Of a stretch of 64,000 nt of DNA, positions 13,101 to 24,253 are shown piece by piece; positions within the stretch are counted from its first letter, which is position 1; each line of letters begins with the position of its first letter. This stretch comes from Paragordius varius. Its lineage: Eukaryota > Nematomorpha. The notes below the pieces were generated by a model. That model worked only from the letters and a program-made list of their open reading frames with translations, made no database searches and was not told where the DNA came from. The stretch covers positions 10,292,001-10,356,000 of the forward strand of contig OZ176053.1 of assembly GCA_964247055.1 (NCBI GenBank), given 5' to 3'. The translations under genes were made by a program, and so were the position numbers.

Positions 13101-14849
13101 CTGAAATAATTAAGCTATTTTAGACTTATATTGTTGGATCAAGGTTTATAGTATAAGAATTAGTTAACCGAAATTGTAAATGCCGATTTGGTTAGCATTG
13201 ATTGGTATACACCTTCAAATTTGACAGTTTCCTCCAAATCAAATACTGGACACTATAACGAGTGATATATAATTAAAGTGTTACTAACAGCTTATTATAT
13301 TTTTTTTCCATATTTTTATATGTGAACTAACTCTTCAATTAAATATTCATTGTTATTTATATAAAGATTGATTTAAACAGTATCATTGACACCAAGGCCC
13401 AATCAAACCGTATTTCTCGAAATTTAATATTTCCGATTGGGAAATCTTTACTAATTACCTTATTGGATGAAAAAATAAGAACTTAAACAGTTATGATGAT
13501 ACAAAATCAAGATATATACTGGAACACTTTGAATCGACATGATTGCACACAAAGTGTCATTCGATGTGGCGACAAGCCGGACAGAAGGCGCTTCGCCATA
13601 TCGCTTGGGTGGGAAAGCGTATAAATATAGGATGGGTTGAGAGGGACTCACAGTAAATGTTACAATATCTCCAATACTATGCAAGTATGTAAAAAATGGA
13701 AAAAGAGTTCCAAATTTTATTTATGGTCATTTTATATTGAAATATTTTTTAGATCCATATACAGTTTATGGTCCCTTTTTTCTAGAAAATATATATTCAC
13801 CATATAAAAGGAGGCTTAAAACATTCGTCTGCCCAGTGCTGACAGTGTTGATGGAATAAATATGCAGTTAAGGTTTATGAGTTTAAAAAAATCGCTTTGG
13901 CATGGTTTCAGTCGGCTCTTTATCTAAGTTAGATACTGCACATAAGACATTGCGCTATATAATGTTTTACCTCCCCATTTGTAAATGATTACTTACAAAT
14001 AAAATAGGACATAATATTTTATATTATAGGATAAAGAGTTCCATTAAAAACAATTTTACCCTTCAATAAAAGATATGTTTACACAGGTTTTATATTATAT
14101 GGTTAATAAACAATTATTTGAGTTTATCAAAAGAAAAACTGTTAAAAAATATAAAAATCAATAATAGAAATAAATTATACCTTAAACGATAACCATTTAC
14201 CAGTGACAAGGATACGTTGAAAGTTATAGGTTCTGGAGAAGATCCAAACAATTGCACAATAATCTGTTCAAAATATTGATGTTGTGTTTTCATATTTCTA
14301 GCACGCTTTGTTACATTAATAAAATTTTCCTTAAACATAAATCTAAACTCCGCTTTGATCGACGAATTAAGGTTAGAGTCCGTGCATAGAGTTCGACTGA
14401 CTTCTTGGTAATATTCACTACATATAATTTGCTCATAATATATAGTTTTATGAAGATCATTTAAATTTTATAAAATATATGTACTTGGAAGATGATCTTT
14501 GTGGAATTTGTAATGTCGTTAATTGTGTCCCTCTGCGGATAACTGCAAAAATAGGATATTCCTTAACCACCGTCTTCGATGAGAGGTGTATTTTAAGAGA
14601 AAAATTCTTAAAAATATAGATAAAATCAACCTTATAGAGGTATGGTTCATACTCATAAATTAAAGTTATACCGCTTGAACTTGATATTTTTCGCTCATAG
14701 TTGACATTAAATGTTGCATTTTTAATGGAATCAGTATGGGTATAATTAAAAAATAAAAAACAAATTTTAATAAAAATTAGATATAGCATTTTAAAAAAAC
14801 ATATTGTTGTGTTGATTGACTTTATGCAAACATGAAAATTTGAACCCAC
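2959..14849 (-). CDS. SIDT: SID-1 transmembrane family protein (SIDT), complete gene
   Basis: SID-1/SIDT proteins are multi-pass membrane proteins linked to transport of double-stranded RNA and to cholesterol or lipid handling. I could chain 22 exons in phase: 14849-14485, 14417-14181, 13676-13520, 13252-13169, 12809-12650, 9979-9886, 9497-9436, 9264-9190, 9121-~8948, 8591-8290, 7837-7764, 7555-7489, 7414-7266, 6959-6911, 6814-6698, 6508-6372, 6001-5825, 5432-5386, 5320-5215, 4777-4667, 3830-3717 and 3021-2959. The product is about 970 aa. It has a signal-like N terminus ([14 protein letters not shown]), an extracellular domain with [15 protein letters not shown] and [10 protein letters not shown], then the membrane core: [55 protein letters not shown] and the C-terminal [16 protein letters not shown]. 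The CREST-type Ser/His/Asp residues are retained. The loop before the core is long and charged. Only the end of the ninth exon is ambiguous. Confidence 0.93.
3072..3345. repeat. Foldback MITE, family A, copy 2
   Basis: The left end is TACCATTTACAGCTCAAATT and the right end is the imperfect inverse, ATTTTAGATGGTATA. The element lies in the last intron of the SID-1 gene. The middle is AT-rich and non-coding. It shares an internal block with copy 1 (AATATATT..AATGATGAGTTATATTA, which appears in inverse sense in copy 1). Confidence 0.6.
5601..5815. repeat. Foldback MITE, family A, copy 3
   Basis: It starts TATACCATTTAAAACTCAAA and carries the family's CGCCCT / AATTCACCCTGAAAATAAAT block. The inverse block, TTTTAGGGTGAATATGAAA, is at the other end. 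It is shorter than the other copies. It sits in a SID-1 intron a few bases beyond the exon ending at 5825, so it lies very close to a donor site without breaking it. Confidence 0.55.
6822..6872. repeat. AT dinucleotide microsatellite
   Basis: A (TA)n run sits inside a SID-1 intron, just upstream (in the minus sense) of the exon that starts at 6814. Similar runs occur at 10063-10121, 18690-18713, 31727-31755, about 54750-54785 and 55446-55461. They create spurious YIYIYI reading frames. Confidence 0.85.
10063..10121. repeat. AT dinucleotide microsatellite
   Basis: A nearly perfect (AT)n run of about 58 bp in the large SID-1 intron, close to the LINE remnant. Confidence 0.9.
10540..12345 (+). 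mobile_element. Degenerate LINE (non-LTR retrotransposon) in a SID-1 intron
   Basis: Reverse transcriptase blocks are readable in several frames in the expected order: [17 protein letters not shown] near 10.92 kb, [35 protein letters not shown], then the catalytic YADDLVI near 11.43 kb. After the catalytic block comes a Cys/His cluster, [19 protein letters not shown], near 11.57-11.66 kb. Comparable clusters follow the RT in some invertebrate LINEs. The 3' end runs into a TGATGA-type microsatellite (about 12325-12345), a tail type known in RTE-like LINEs. Frame changes and stops show it is dead. It is antisense to the host gene and has a slightly higher GC content than its flanks. Confidence 0.85.
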
Positions 14850-14913
14850 GCTTTACCAATGGCAAATATTATATGGTTCAAATTTAATTTAATTTAACAG
14901 GTATTCCCTGGAT
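14850..14913. promoter_or_regulatory. Shared intergenic region between divergent SIDT and PDZ genes
   Basis: The first possible SIDT ATG (14849, minus) and the PDZ-gene ATG (14914, plus) are only 64 bp apart. If SIDT starts at its second Met, the gap is about 125 bp. The stretch contains ACCAATGG and an AT-rich ATATTATATGG. An AG preceded by TTTAATTTAATTTAAC lies just upstream of the plus-strand ATG and could be a cis- or trans-splice acceptor. A bidirectional promoter is an inference from spacing. Confidence 0.45.
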
Positions 14914-17900
14914 ATGAATTCGGTTGATCAAAACTACTGTGAAAGAAAACCCAATAATGTTTTTATCCTCAATAATAGCAGTGAGTTTTCCTCAACAATA
15001 AAAACAGTTTCTTTTTTTGTACCCGATCAAAATTGTTTGGGCCTTACTATACGGGGCGGGAAAGAGCTAAATATTGGCATATATGTTTCAAAGTTTTTTC
15101 TTTATGCGATATCGGTGTCGTTAGTTACGTACTTGTCAGTGTTGTACATACGCCAATAAATTATTAATTAAAAATCTTAAGACATCTTCCAACATTTATT
15201 AGCATCGATGAGGGAAGTGCTTCCGATAATGTTGGCATGAAAATTGGGGATCAAATACTAAGCGTTAATGGGCATGATTTTCAGGATATCTATCATAAAC
15301 GAGCGGTCGCTATACTACGATCATATCGCAACTATGTTATGATAATACAGGTTTATTTATTACTAATGCATGATAATCTTTAAAATATCTTTAATTTTTT
15401 TCAATATTGTAAATTAGTATAATTATTCCAATTCATTTTTGTAAACCGTATTGATAAATTTTCTATATGTTAAAATAAAGGCAAAGTTAAGGTATGGTCA
15501 ATCATTTTTTAATATAACTAACCCTAAAACAAGATATGTTTTTTATTTGAAGATTGGAAGATTAAATTTGTTTTGTATATTATTTTTGATAATTTTTCAT
15601 TAGTCGATTGGTAAATTACCGTTGTATCGTGAGGTATATCGATTTTTGCCCAGAGTTCAAATTCCAAAACGAGCAAATGCACATCAAAACGAATCAACTT
15701 TGGAACCTTTACCATTTTCGGATGGCAACTATTTAGATATTGGCATTGTTAATAGGGCTTACACCGAATCTATGGGTTATTTTACAATATCATTTCTATT
15801 TCTTAATAAATTATTTTAATTTTGGTTTAATTTTAAAGTTATAATTTCTATCGCCATTGTTTTAACTTTTTTGAAATGTTATACATTTAATTCTTTTAAG
15901 ATTTCGCATTTTATAAAAATTTTGCATAAAACTTTTAAATTTTAATTATTATCGACCCTTACCTTTAGCGATTTTATATAAAAATTTAAAACAAACCTTT
16001 AAGTTAAATAAATGTTTGCTTCAATAAATTTGTGTTCACTTATTTGTATCATAAAAATATTCTCCAACTTTTTTAGATTCATTGAATCACAGTATGAATA
16101 TACCAGAATTTAATGGAAACAACTTTTCTTTGGATAATAAAGGTAAATGGAAGAAAATAATTAACCAAATAAATTCTATTTTTCTTAAATATGTGAGGTA
16201 ATTGAAATCGAGTCTTTTTATATATAAGATTTTACCATGCTAAAGTATCTATAAAGACAACTTTTCTATAATAATACTTTATTCATCCTATAATTTTTTA
16301 TTCAATAACACTGGACAACAAATTTTTCTGCCACTCGAGTTTTTTGCATTTTCTGATATTTACTATCATTCTAACAGTAAATCTGATATAAAAATTATAA
16401 CTCGTTGGAAGAATTTTGTATAATTTGATTTTTTTGATTATGCGCCCTCTTTATCAAAATTTTACTAAAAAATGTTTTTCTTTGAAAATATACAAGTAAT
16501 GCCCATTTGTAATACATCATTTGAAAGAGTAATAACTCTATAAAATGCATACTAATATGTATTACATCGACATTTAATATTGAACACAAAGAGCGACAAA
16601 CGCGCGAAGCGAGAGCACTTTTTTTAATTATTATATTTTTTAAACTAATGGATGAAAATACTTTGTTTAGATGGTGATGAATGTCCAAAAAAGATAACAC
16701 AAGAAAGTTTTTTTGATTAAAACCTTTTTTATTGCTTTTATGTCACTCAAAACAGCCATTTTTAAGTTTTTTTGTTTTTTTAAAAATTACCATCTCATCA
16801 ATATTAATTTATTTTCTTTACGAGGCTGATAATTTCTAAATTTTAGAGATAAAAACAAAGTTTAAGATATTTTTGATCTTTTATAGCCATTATGTAATAA
16901 ATTTACAGTTATAACTATGCATTTTAATATCCACTAGGTAAAATATTTATGATAATAATAATTTTTATTAAAAAAGCAAACCAAAAGCTTTTTCAAACAT
17001 TTTTTTTAAATTAAATACTAATTTAACCCTAATAATTATATTAAAATAATTTATATGATTTTCAAATTAGTTTGTCTGTGAAAATTCTTGACTTATTTAA
17101 GGATTGAAAATTTCGACCATATAAATCCAAATAACTTTTACATCCGATTAATTTAAATGACTTCCTACCATTTAAAAGATGCAGTTTTTTGCGCTCTTTC
17201 GAATGATATAAAATACATGGCTTCATATCTTAAACTTTTAATTTTCGAAATTTCGAGTTTAATGTTAAATCGGGGCCAAAAATTATCGATAAACTCATAT
17301 ATAAAAAAATTCTTGCATGCTAGACCAATTTTCTTTTCAGATATATTATTTATGTACTTTAATTAAATAAATTTTAAATTTACAAGAATGGCAGTTAAAA
17401 AAAGTTAAAATTTGTTGTCTAGTGTAATTAATGCTCCTAAATTATTAAATTTTTTTCAATGTATCCCACCACTCAAATAGATGATACCAGAAATTTCAAA
17501 AAATCGTTTGAAACCATATCTCTACAAAGTAATGGTTTTCGACATAAAAATACCGATTTTAATAATCAAGCTCACAAAGACCAAACTAATTTGCCAAAAT
17601 CATTAAGCCAAAACTTAAAACGAACCAAAGGTGTCGTATCAAACCTTAATGTAATTGACAGTGCGACGGATGGAAGAAAATTAACACAGTATGTGATTGA
17701 AATAGGAATATTTACATATAATAGATAATTTGACTATACACCAACGCTTTTTTACATATTTTATAATTAAATTTTAAGTTTAAAAAAACCAAACTTTATA
17801 AAAACGTGAATTTAGTTTAGATACTTCAATATCTTTCCTTTTATTCCATGTTTTTCAGTGTATTTTGACATTTATATAATTTAGATTTTATTTGAGTTTT

Positions 17901-20032
17901 AGCGATGGAAGAATATATTTTTAAAATACATCGTATTTATTTTTTTTAAATTTTTATACAATTAGCTTGTCTATGATGCCAAATTATTTCACTACAAGCG
18001 ATAAATTGTACAGTCAATTGTATGGACTCCCAAAGAGCGAACAACCTTATTCGATGTCAAAAGGGGCAAATAACTTATCATCTATTTATCATCAAGATTC
18101 GCACAATGTTGATAAAAAATTTCAAACGTTCTCCGATAAAAATAATTGCGTATTAACTAGCAACTTAGGTTAACATATCAATATCATTAGCTATAACTAG
18201 GGTTCGGTTTTTGATCGTAGGTAAATTGATCATAAACTGAGTCATTTATGGTCATATTCAGTAAATAATACCACAATCTGAATTATAAATATTAAAATAA
18301 ATGAATTTAATTAAAATACTTGCCTTTAATATAGTAATTATAAGGTTATCACTAACAGTCAAGTAAAAAATTAATATTATTTTACACGATAATACATGAT
18401 AAACGGATTTCCATATCACATAAACAATTACATTTATGAAATATGACTGGTTACTTATTTACATTTCTATTCCATAATTATCATCATAAAGGATATGACT
18501 CCAGATTCGGAATTTTCGCACCACAAAGTAATTCATATTTATAATAATTATACTTCGTGGTATTCTAAGGCGATTTTTTACGCAGCACATGCCCTTGTGA
18601 ACAACTAATGATTTTACAGATCATTAGAAACTGACCTTTGCCGTTAGCGCATTGTCATGCCCCAGCCAACACCACGGGGAGGTCGCAATCCATATATATA
18701 TATATATATATATAATGCAACCCAAATCGATAGGCCAAAAATTATGTTTGGAAAAGTCTTATTTTTTAATTTAAACGATCGTTTTACTGTTTTAGATGGA
18801 GAGGGGTGTGGAATTATAAAACCATTTGGCTCATTACCATTGTTAGATGAAGTACATGACATTATAAGTAGCAAGGAATTACTGCTTGAGTCTAAAAGGA
18901 CACTTTCCCTTAATGAAATGTATTTTCCGATTGCTGTGCCATACAGTGAAGTTTATTTGACTCAAAATTCCTCTGATAATATTACAAGGGGCAAAAAAAC
19001 TTTGTTAGCTTTAAGCTCGGAGAGTGGATTAAACAGCAATTATTATCAAGCTGATAATGAGTATGGGGAGGAAGACGTATTTACTACTTCATCAATGACT
19101 AAGGGTAAAAATTACACAAATTGTGTTGTGAATAATCAAAATTTGGCTAAAAGAAGTTACATATTGAATAATGGGCACAATCAAAGTGTAATTAATCATT
19201 CAGGAAAATATGGCTCAAAGGTAGGGAGTATAGTGGCTCAATTTGAAACTGATCTTGTTTTTAAGCCAAAAACGGCATCTAACAACTACGGTACTAAATC
19301 AATGTGGCCAAAAATTTCCGAAAGGTTTTCCAGTGCTACCAAAATATCAGATTTTCGTATCTTAAGCTCTGAAACCATATCTCAATCGACTCAAAAAATT
19401 GTGTACCACGAGGTTAAAAATAATAACACACCACTCTTGATCATAAATAAAAATAGTAATAAACCTTGCCCTAAGGATTCGTTTGAAAGAGATGATAATT
19501 ATGGTAATGAATATAGTAAAGAAATGCATGATGCCTCTCTCACGCGTCTCAAGAACAAACTTGATCGATTAAGCAAGGAAAGGGATAAACAAATGATGTA
19601 TTCCTCCTTTATGAATCCAAATTTTATTGAAACGAGCCATGATGAACCCATCTACGCAAACTCTGAAGTCCTGATCAAAAATTTTGATAATGGACAAATG
19701 GCAAACGAAAACTATGAAGGAAATGGTATATTAATAATAATGTTTATTTTATGTCATTTTTATAAAAACTAAAATTGTGGGGAAAATGGACAAAATACTC
19801 ATTATGACCCTTAATATTAATTAAATGTTTTAGTCTTTGTTAAAGATGTTGTAAAAACGGGTACCTTTTTTAGAAGATGTGTGTGTGTGTGTGACAATTA
19901 GTTTTTATATATTATCAAAAGCTTTTTATTTAGCGAACATACTGTGTTTTAAATTAATTTTTTTTATTTATGGTAGAATATGCAACATCAACGAACGAAA
20001 GGTCTCATAGTGCAAGAATTATCCGTATTTAA
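14914..20032 (+). CDS. PDZ-domain protein of the harmonin/whirlin type
   Basis: Eight exons chain in phase: 14914-15092, 15203-15350, 15604-15775, 16077-16142, 17481-17688, 17966-18168, 18796-19725 and 19977-20032. The product is about 650 aa. The single PDZ domain spans exons 1-2: the carboxylate loop is LGLTIRGGKELNIGIYVS, then ASDNVGMKIGDQILSVNG, and the helix and last strand are HKRAVAILRSYRNYVMII. The sequence then runs into SIGKLP, like the 'VGRLP' that follows PDZ domains of harmonin, whirlin and PDZD7. The rest (EVYRFLPRV onward) is low-complexity, Ser/Asn/Lys rich and unrecognised. The proposed C terminus, ARIIRI, would be a class II PDZ ligand. The last two acceptors are my choice. 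A second PDZ or a harmonin-homology domain was not found. The role is probably a membrane or cytoskeletal scaffold. Confidence 0.75.
16309..17424. mobile_element. CACTA-like non-autonomous foldback element with TAA target duplication
   Basis: The ends are CACTGGACAACAAATTTTT and, inverted, CACTAGACAACAAATTTTA. Both flanks are TAA (16306-16308 and 17425-17427). CACTA/CACTG ends with a 3-bp duplication fit the CACTA (EnSpm/CMC) superfamily. Sub-terminal parts also pair: for example, the ATCATTTGAAAGAG region near 16510 pairs with the inverse at about 17195. No transposase frame is seen. It lies in the intron between exons 4 and 5 of the PDZ gene. Confidence 0.65.
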
Positions 20033-20297
20033 TTAAATTATTATAAAATCTACTGTTATTGATTCGGTTTATATATTATTTATTTGTATAAATTGTGTGA
20101 AATATATAAATAATAAACCCAAAAATGTATTGTGCACTTGTATGTAAAAATAAATATAATACTAGATTCACATATATTTGGCTATTATAATGAGCAATGA
20201 TTTAAACAAAGTAATACACATAATTAGTCCCTTAACAAATTTATTACACATAAAGTTACTTATATGCATCAGTTTCTTTTAAATAAAACAATTATTA
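20033..20297. other. Convergent 3' flanks of the PDZ and QDPR genes
   Basis: AT-rich, with several AATAAA/AATAAT-like signals on both strands (e.g. AATAAACCC near 20110). No gene or repeat is recognised. Confidence 0.4.
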
Positions 20298-22577
20298 TTA
20301 AACGACATCAAAAGTAGTGTTTCCCTGTTCTGTGACTATGGAAACAAGACTACCAGTTTTTGGGCGTGTATTTGGATTTACAGTCCAATCATATAATTTT
20401 CTACATAAAAAAAGTAGTGTTTAAAAGGCCATCAAAATTGTGGCTTTATAAAGTACATATTTAACTGAAAAAAAAACAAAAAACATACTCTGTTAGAATT
20501 TCCAAAGGAGTCCAACTCGATGTGTCAGCATCAGGCATCCATTTACGATTTATTGGAGTATCTAACATAACTCTGTATATTGTATTTAAATTTTGAAATG
20601 TTTAATATAGATTAAAGTAGGACCCTTACATAGGTGTAGTAACGACCAGGTTTGTTAATTAAGACTTGTAAATCCGCCGGTATTAAGTAAACAATATATT
20701 TAAATCTCATATTTTCGCGGATAGGCATAATATTTTATTTATTTGTTTCAAACTCTACTCCCGATGATGCCCGTCAAAAATTTGTGATTTAAAAAAATAT
20801 TTTTATTTTTTTCCTAATTCATGACGTATATATAGGTAGTATTATTTCAATTGAATATCTTTAAATAACCTTTTTTAAACATAAAATAGGAAATAAAAAA
20901 ATGAGCTATTTGATGTAATAAAATTATAACTTACGGTAAAATTGCTAATACAGTTGCATGTGGTGGTAAACCACTATTATGCCCACCCAAGCTCTGAACT
21001 AAATGATTAACACAAGCTTTAGCCATCCCATACGCTATCATACCTATTTTTATTATTTATTGAAATGAGTTTAAATTAACAAACATACGCTATCATACCT
21101 ATTTTTATTCAACAATACATTTTAACACCGTGTTATTATATAATATTAAAACTTTAAAAAATAAAAATGTCTTCAAAATACTACTGCACGTTACATTAGT
21201 AAGATAAAAAATATGGAAAACTCCATGTTTGAAAAATTTACACAAAATATGATATTATTACAATAATAAATTATAATTTCAAAGAATTAACACTTCATTA
21301 CATTTAATTTTTGTACTTGTTGACATTTTGGGGTAGTATTCGACCCCCGTAAAGTGATATACAATTAATATGAAAGTGGTTTTGGGTAAAATTTATTTAC
21401 CCTCTTTCAGTATCAGACGAAAAACTTAATTCTTACAGTTTTTTATTTCTTGAGTCCCAAATTATAGCTCCAAAACACAAATGAAGCGAACAGCTGATAT
21501 ATAAATCATTAATATTAAAAACATGTTCGTGAATTGCGATTCGAAAGCTTTCCAATATTTGTATTTTTAGCCATAATATATAATTTACGTGATTCAGGAT
21601 TTTAAAAAAATTAATGAAAAAAAACGATGGCGAAAAAAGTTTAAGATAAGGATTTTTTACCTTTTATAAAAAAATTGTATCCCGCAACTTAAGTGCTAAA
21701 GAAGATATTTTTAACAATACTCATTTTTTTTAAATATTAAAATTTAAAATGTCCTGGGGTTTAAAACTACTAAGGTAATGAAGTATTAAATAAAATTTAA
21801 AAAAATATTTTTGTAAAAAATATTAAAAAATTGACATATAACAAAAGACTAAAATTTAGCAAAACATTAGTAACAAATCGTTTATTAAAAATGAAGTTTT
21901 ATGTTCATGTGTCAGAAGTTCTCAAAATTATACGCGTAACCGGTATTTGGTTTTGTAACAATATCGGCTGTATATTCCAAAAAACAAAAGGTTAATAATT
22001 TTTGCCAAATAACATTTTAAAAATTTCTAACATTTGTACTACGCATTTGATATGTATTGCCCTTGGCCAAAAAAAATTTAGATATTAAAAAAATCTCAAA
22101 AAGAGTAACTATTATTTACCTGATGTAGGCTGTAATGATGCTTTCGCTCCGGGTAAAATAAGCAAACCACTGTCTTTCAAAAACTTTGCTGCTAGATGTG
22201 CAGAAATGCATGAGGTCCAAACACTTTGTTTCAGCGATAAGTCACAATTTTTGACAAAATCTAAATAAATTTAAAATTAAAAACCTTTGCTTGCAGCATT
22301 ACCGCCGCACCATCCACCAGCTACATTTAAAATTGCGTCAAATTTTTCATTTGTATTATCAGTTATAAATGATTCCACATGACTATATTGTTTTTCCAAA
22401 CTACTGTCTTGTGTTAAAGAAAGAGAGTTAGTGGCCAATAAATTTTCTTGAACATCAACATTGTATACATTCTGTAATGATTATATATATAGATACCCAA
22501 AGTTTAGATTTAAAATGTTCAATGATTTTTGAGCCTAATGCCCCTTTACCGCCGTATACTAATACGCTCTGGGTCAT
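20298..22577 (-). CDS. QDPR: Dihydropteridine reductase
   Basis: This enzyme uses NADH to recycle quinonoid dihydrobiopterin to tetrahydrobiopterin, the cofactor of phenylalanine, tyrosine and tryptophan hydroxylases. Six exons: 22577-22497, 22471-22285, 22260-22120, 21043-20935, 20572-20489 and 20400-20298. The product is about 235 aa, the usual family length. The N terminus [13 protein letters not shown] is the Rossmann glycine motif. Then come [25 protein letters not shown], the catalytic [42 protein letters not shown] and a C-terminal [12 protein letters not shown]. Introns 1 and 2 are only 25 and 24 bp. The acceptor of exon 4 lies in a short tandem duplication. The gene points away from the unrecognised ORF at 23.9 kb. 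Confidence 0.95.
21029..21109. repeat. 26-bp direct repeat duplicating a QDPR splice acceptor
   Basis: The block CATACGCTATCATACCTATT (plus 6 more bases) occurs at 21029 and again at 21084, a period of 55 bp. On the minus strand it contains the AG acceptor and the first dozen bases of QDPR exon 4. The upstream decoy copy therefore also offers an acceptor, but no open exon follows it for long. Confidence 0.75.
22261..22284 (-). other. 24-bp intron in QDPR
   Basis: On the minus strand the intron runs GTTTTTAATT..TTATTTAG between AASKG/D and FVKNCDL. Protein alignment to the family is continuous across it. The intron contains an in-frame stop, so it cannot simply be coding. Confidence 0.8.
22472..22496 (-). 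other. 25-bp intron in QDPR
   Basis: On the minus strand it runs GTATCTATAT..CATTACAG between ..KSKLW and NVYNVDV. The length of 25 breaks the reading frame if retained, and the family alignment resumes exactly after the AG. Confidence 0.82.
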
Positions 22578-23479
22578 GCTTTATTTGGTATAGTGAATGC
22601 GCTGAAGTCAGTTGTCAAATTTATACTAGCACACCAATAACATGCATGGTTTTTGATGCAATACAATTAACAAAATTTATCTGATCAGCTTTGTTTTATA
22701 AATATTATTCCCATTGCATATGGACACATAAATTTTTTGTCCATAAATAAGTAAATAGAGACTAATTTAAAAAATATTGCGCCAAATATAAACTTCTAGA
22801 ATAATAATGTGTTTTGTATACTGCGGATAATGGTACCATGGTAAGTATACTTAGTAAAAAGGATGACATTCTATGATATGGACCCCCTAATATATTAATG
22901 AATAATTTTTTAACACCTCCTTGTTGTGAATTTGTTTACTATTATTAGCAATTCATTGCCTTATTTCACATTTACACAAGAAAATACCTGGTAAAAATAA
23001 AAATAGTGCATTTGGGGGGCAGAAAAAAATTCTAATGAAATCGATATAAATCCGTTAGACTGTATCAGAATTCTCATGGGTTTTTGGGTTTAAATGCTAG
23101 TAGAATTTAACAATATTATTTAAAAAAGGGCTTTTCTTAAAAAACTCAAAAGACCGGTTTTACAGGACGACATTTCCTATTATATCCTAGAAAGTTATAA
23201 TAAAAATATACATACTTTGTTTAAATTTTTTTGCTGAATCTTTTATATTATCTTGGTGCTAGTGGAAACGGCATAAAATCGAGTTACAAAATTTTGTATA
23301 ATGCAATGCTGTGAAATTCGATGACATCCAATTTTTGAATTCATTCGTTTTTAATTTAACATAATTGTGTTTTCGTTATAAATTTAATTAAACTAAAGCA
23401 CATCTTTTAACACTATTCAGGTATAAAAATCTCCAGACAACAATTATATTGATATCTTTAAAAAACTACTTGAACAATC
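22578..23479. other. Intergenic, AT-rich
   Basis: Upstream region of QDPR and of the 23.9-kb ORF. No exon, hairpin or transposon end is recognised. A homopolymer-rich stretch near 23.0 kb (GGGGGGCAG) is unremarkable. Confidence 0.4.
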
Positions 23480-24010
23480 CGTTTTAACACTTCGATTCAA
23501 ATGTTAGGATTTTTAAAAAACTACTGATGGAAATAGTCCCAATTTAAATTTATGCTTCCATCCTAATAAAAATTATATATATATGCTAAAATATCTAAAT
23601 AAAATATTGTTTTAAAAAAAAAGTTCCATGTCAAACTACTTCAGCGCCATTTTTATTTTACAAATTTTTTGCAAAATATCGTTTTAATTTAATATTAAGG
23701 GTAAAATTAAAGCTAATTTTTTTAATTTACATCTAACATTGATAAAAATACAAAATGCCGTTTATTTTGTATTATTTTTCATTTCACCATTTCACACATG
23801 TCACATTGAGTAAATCTTTCGGTTTTATCTTAAAAAAATATCAAGTATTTTTAAATAATTTTTTTTATATATTTCGGTTTATTAATGCTATATGAATGCA
23901 AAATTTTGCCATGGTTCTAATTCCTTCCATATTTTTTAAAGAATTTAATTTTAAACAGGCCTGGGCATTTAACTACCCCAATTTGAATCGAACTAAAATG
24001 AATGTGTTGT
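23480..24010. repeat. Left copy of a ~500-bp duplicated block
   Basis: The block shares long matches with 28128-28605 in the same orientation, e.g. TTCCATGTCAAACTACTTC, TTACATCTAACATTGATA and ATTCCTTCCATATTTTTTAA. Its first ~200 bp also matches 28630-28860 in inverse orientation. The left copy contains the first codons of the ORF at 23896. The copies flank the CACTA-like palindrome. Confidence 0.8.
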
Positions 24011-24204
24011 ATCCAAATGTTAATTTAAATTTCTTCTATCTTAATAAAAATTATATAAATAAGCCAAATCTTCACATTGCATTTTCAAAACGAGCCCTAG
24101 CAGCATTAGCAACAAAACGTAGAGCAATGTTGGATATAAAAGAAAAATTTGTGGTCACTGCTCCAGATAACTCGATTGAAAAAAATTTAGCGCAAAATAT
24201 ATAA
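23896..24204 (+). CDS. Unrecognised small protein, 97-102 aa
   Basis: I do not recognise the family. The second ATG (23911, GCCATGG context) is the better start and gives 97 aa; the upstream ATG at 23896 gives 102 aa. The N-terminal half is Asn/Phe/Tyr rich. The C-terminal half has a basic amphipathic stretch, FSKRALAALATKRRAML, then DIKEKFVVTAPDNSIE. A cluster of basic and hydrophobic residues with few acidic ones near the N terminus could suggest a mitochondrial protein, but this is weak. A truncated copy of its first ~40 codons occurs near 28.5 kb, so it may be repeat-borne instead of a stable gene. Confidence 0.4.
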   Translation: MQNFAMVLIPSIFFKEFNFKQAWAFNYPNLNRTKMNVLYPNVNLNFFYLNKNYINKPNLHIAFSKRALAALATKRRAMLDIKEKFVVTAPDNSIEKNLAQNI

Positions 24205-24253
24205 CAACTATATTGTGAAAATTCTGGTGTAGCTTAGAATAAATAATTAGATA

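Noticed and set aside
18657-18795. Upstream extension of the big PDZ-gene exon
   Set aside because: It is built on an AT microsatellite (YIYIYIY). The acceptor TTTTACTGTTTTAG at 18795 joins in phase with the previous exon.
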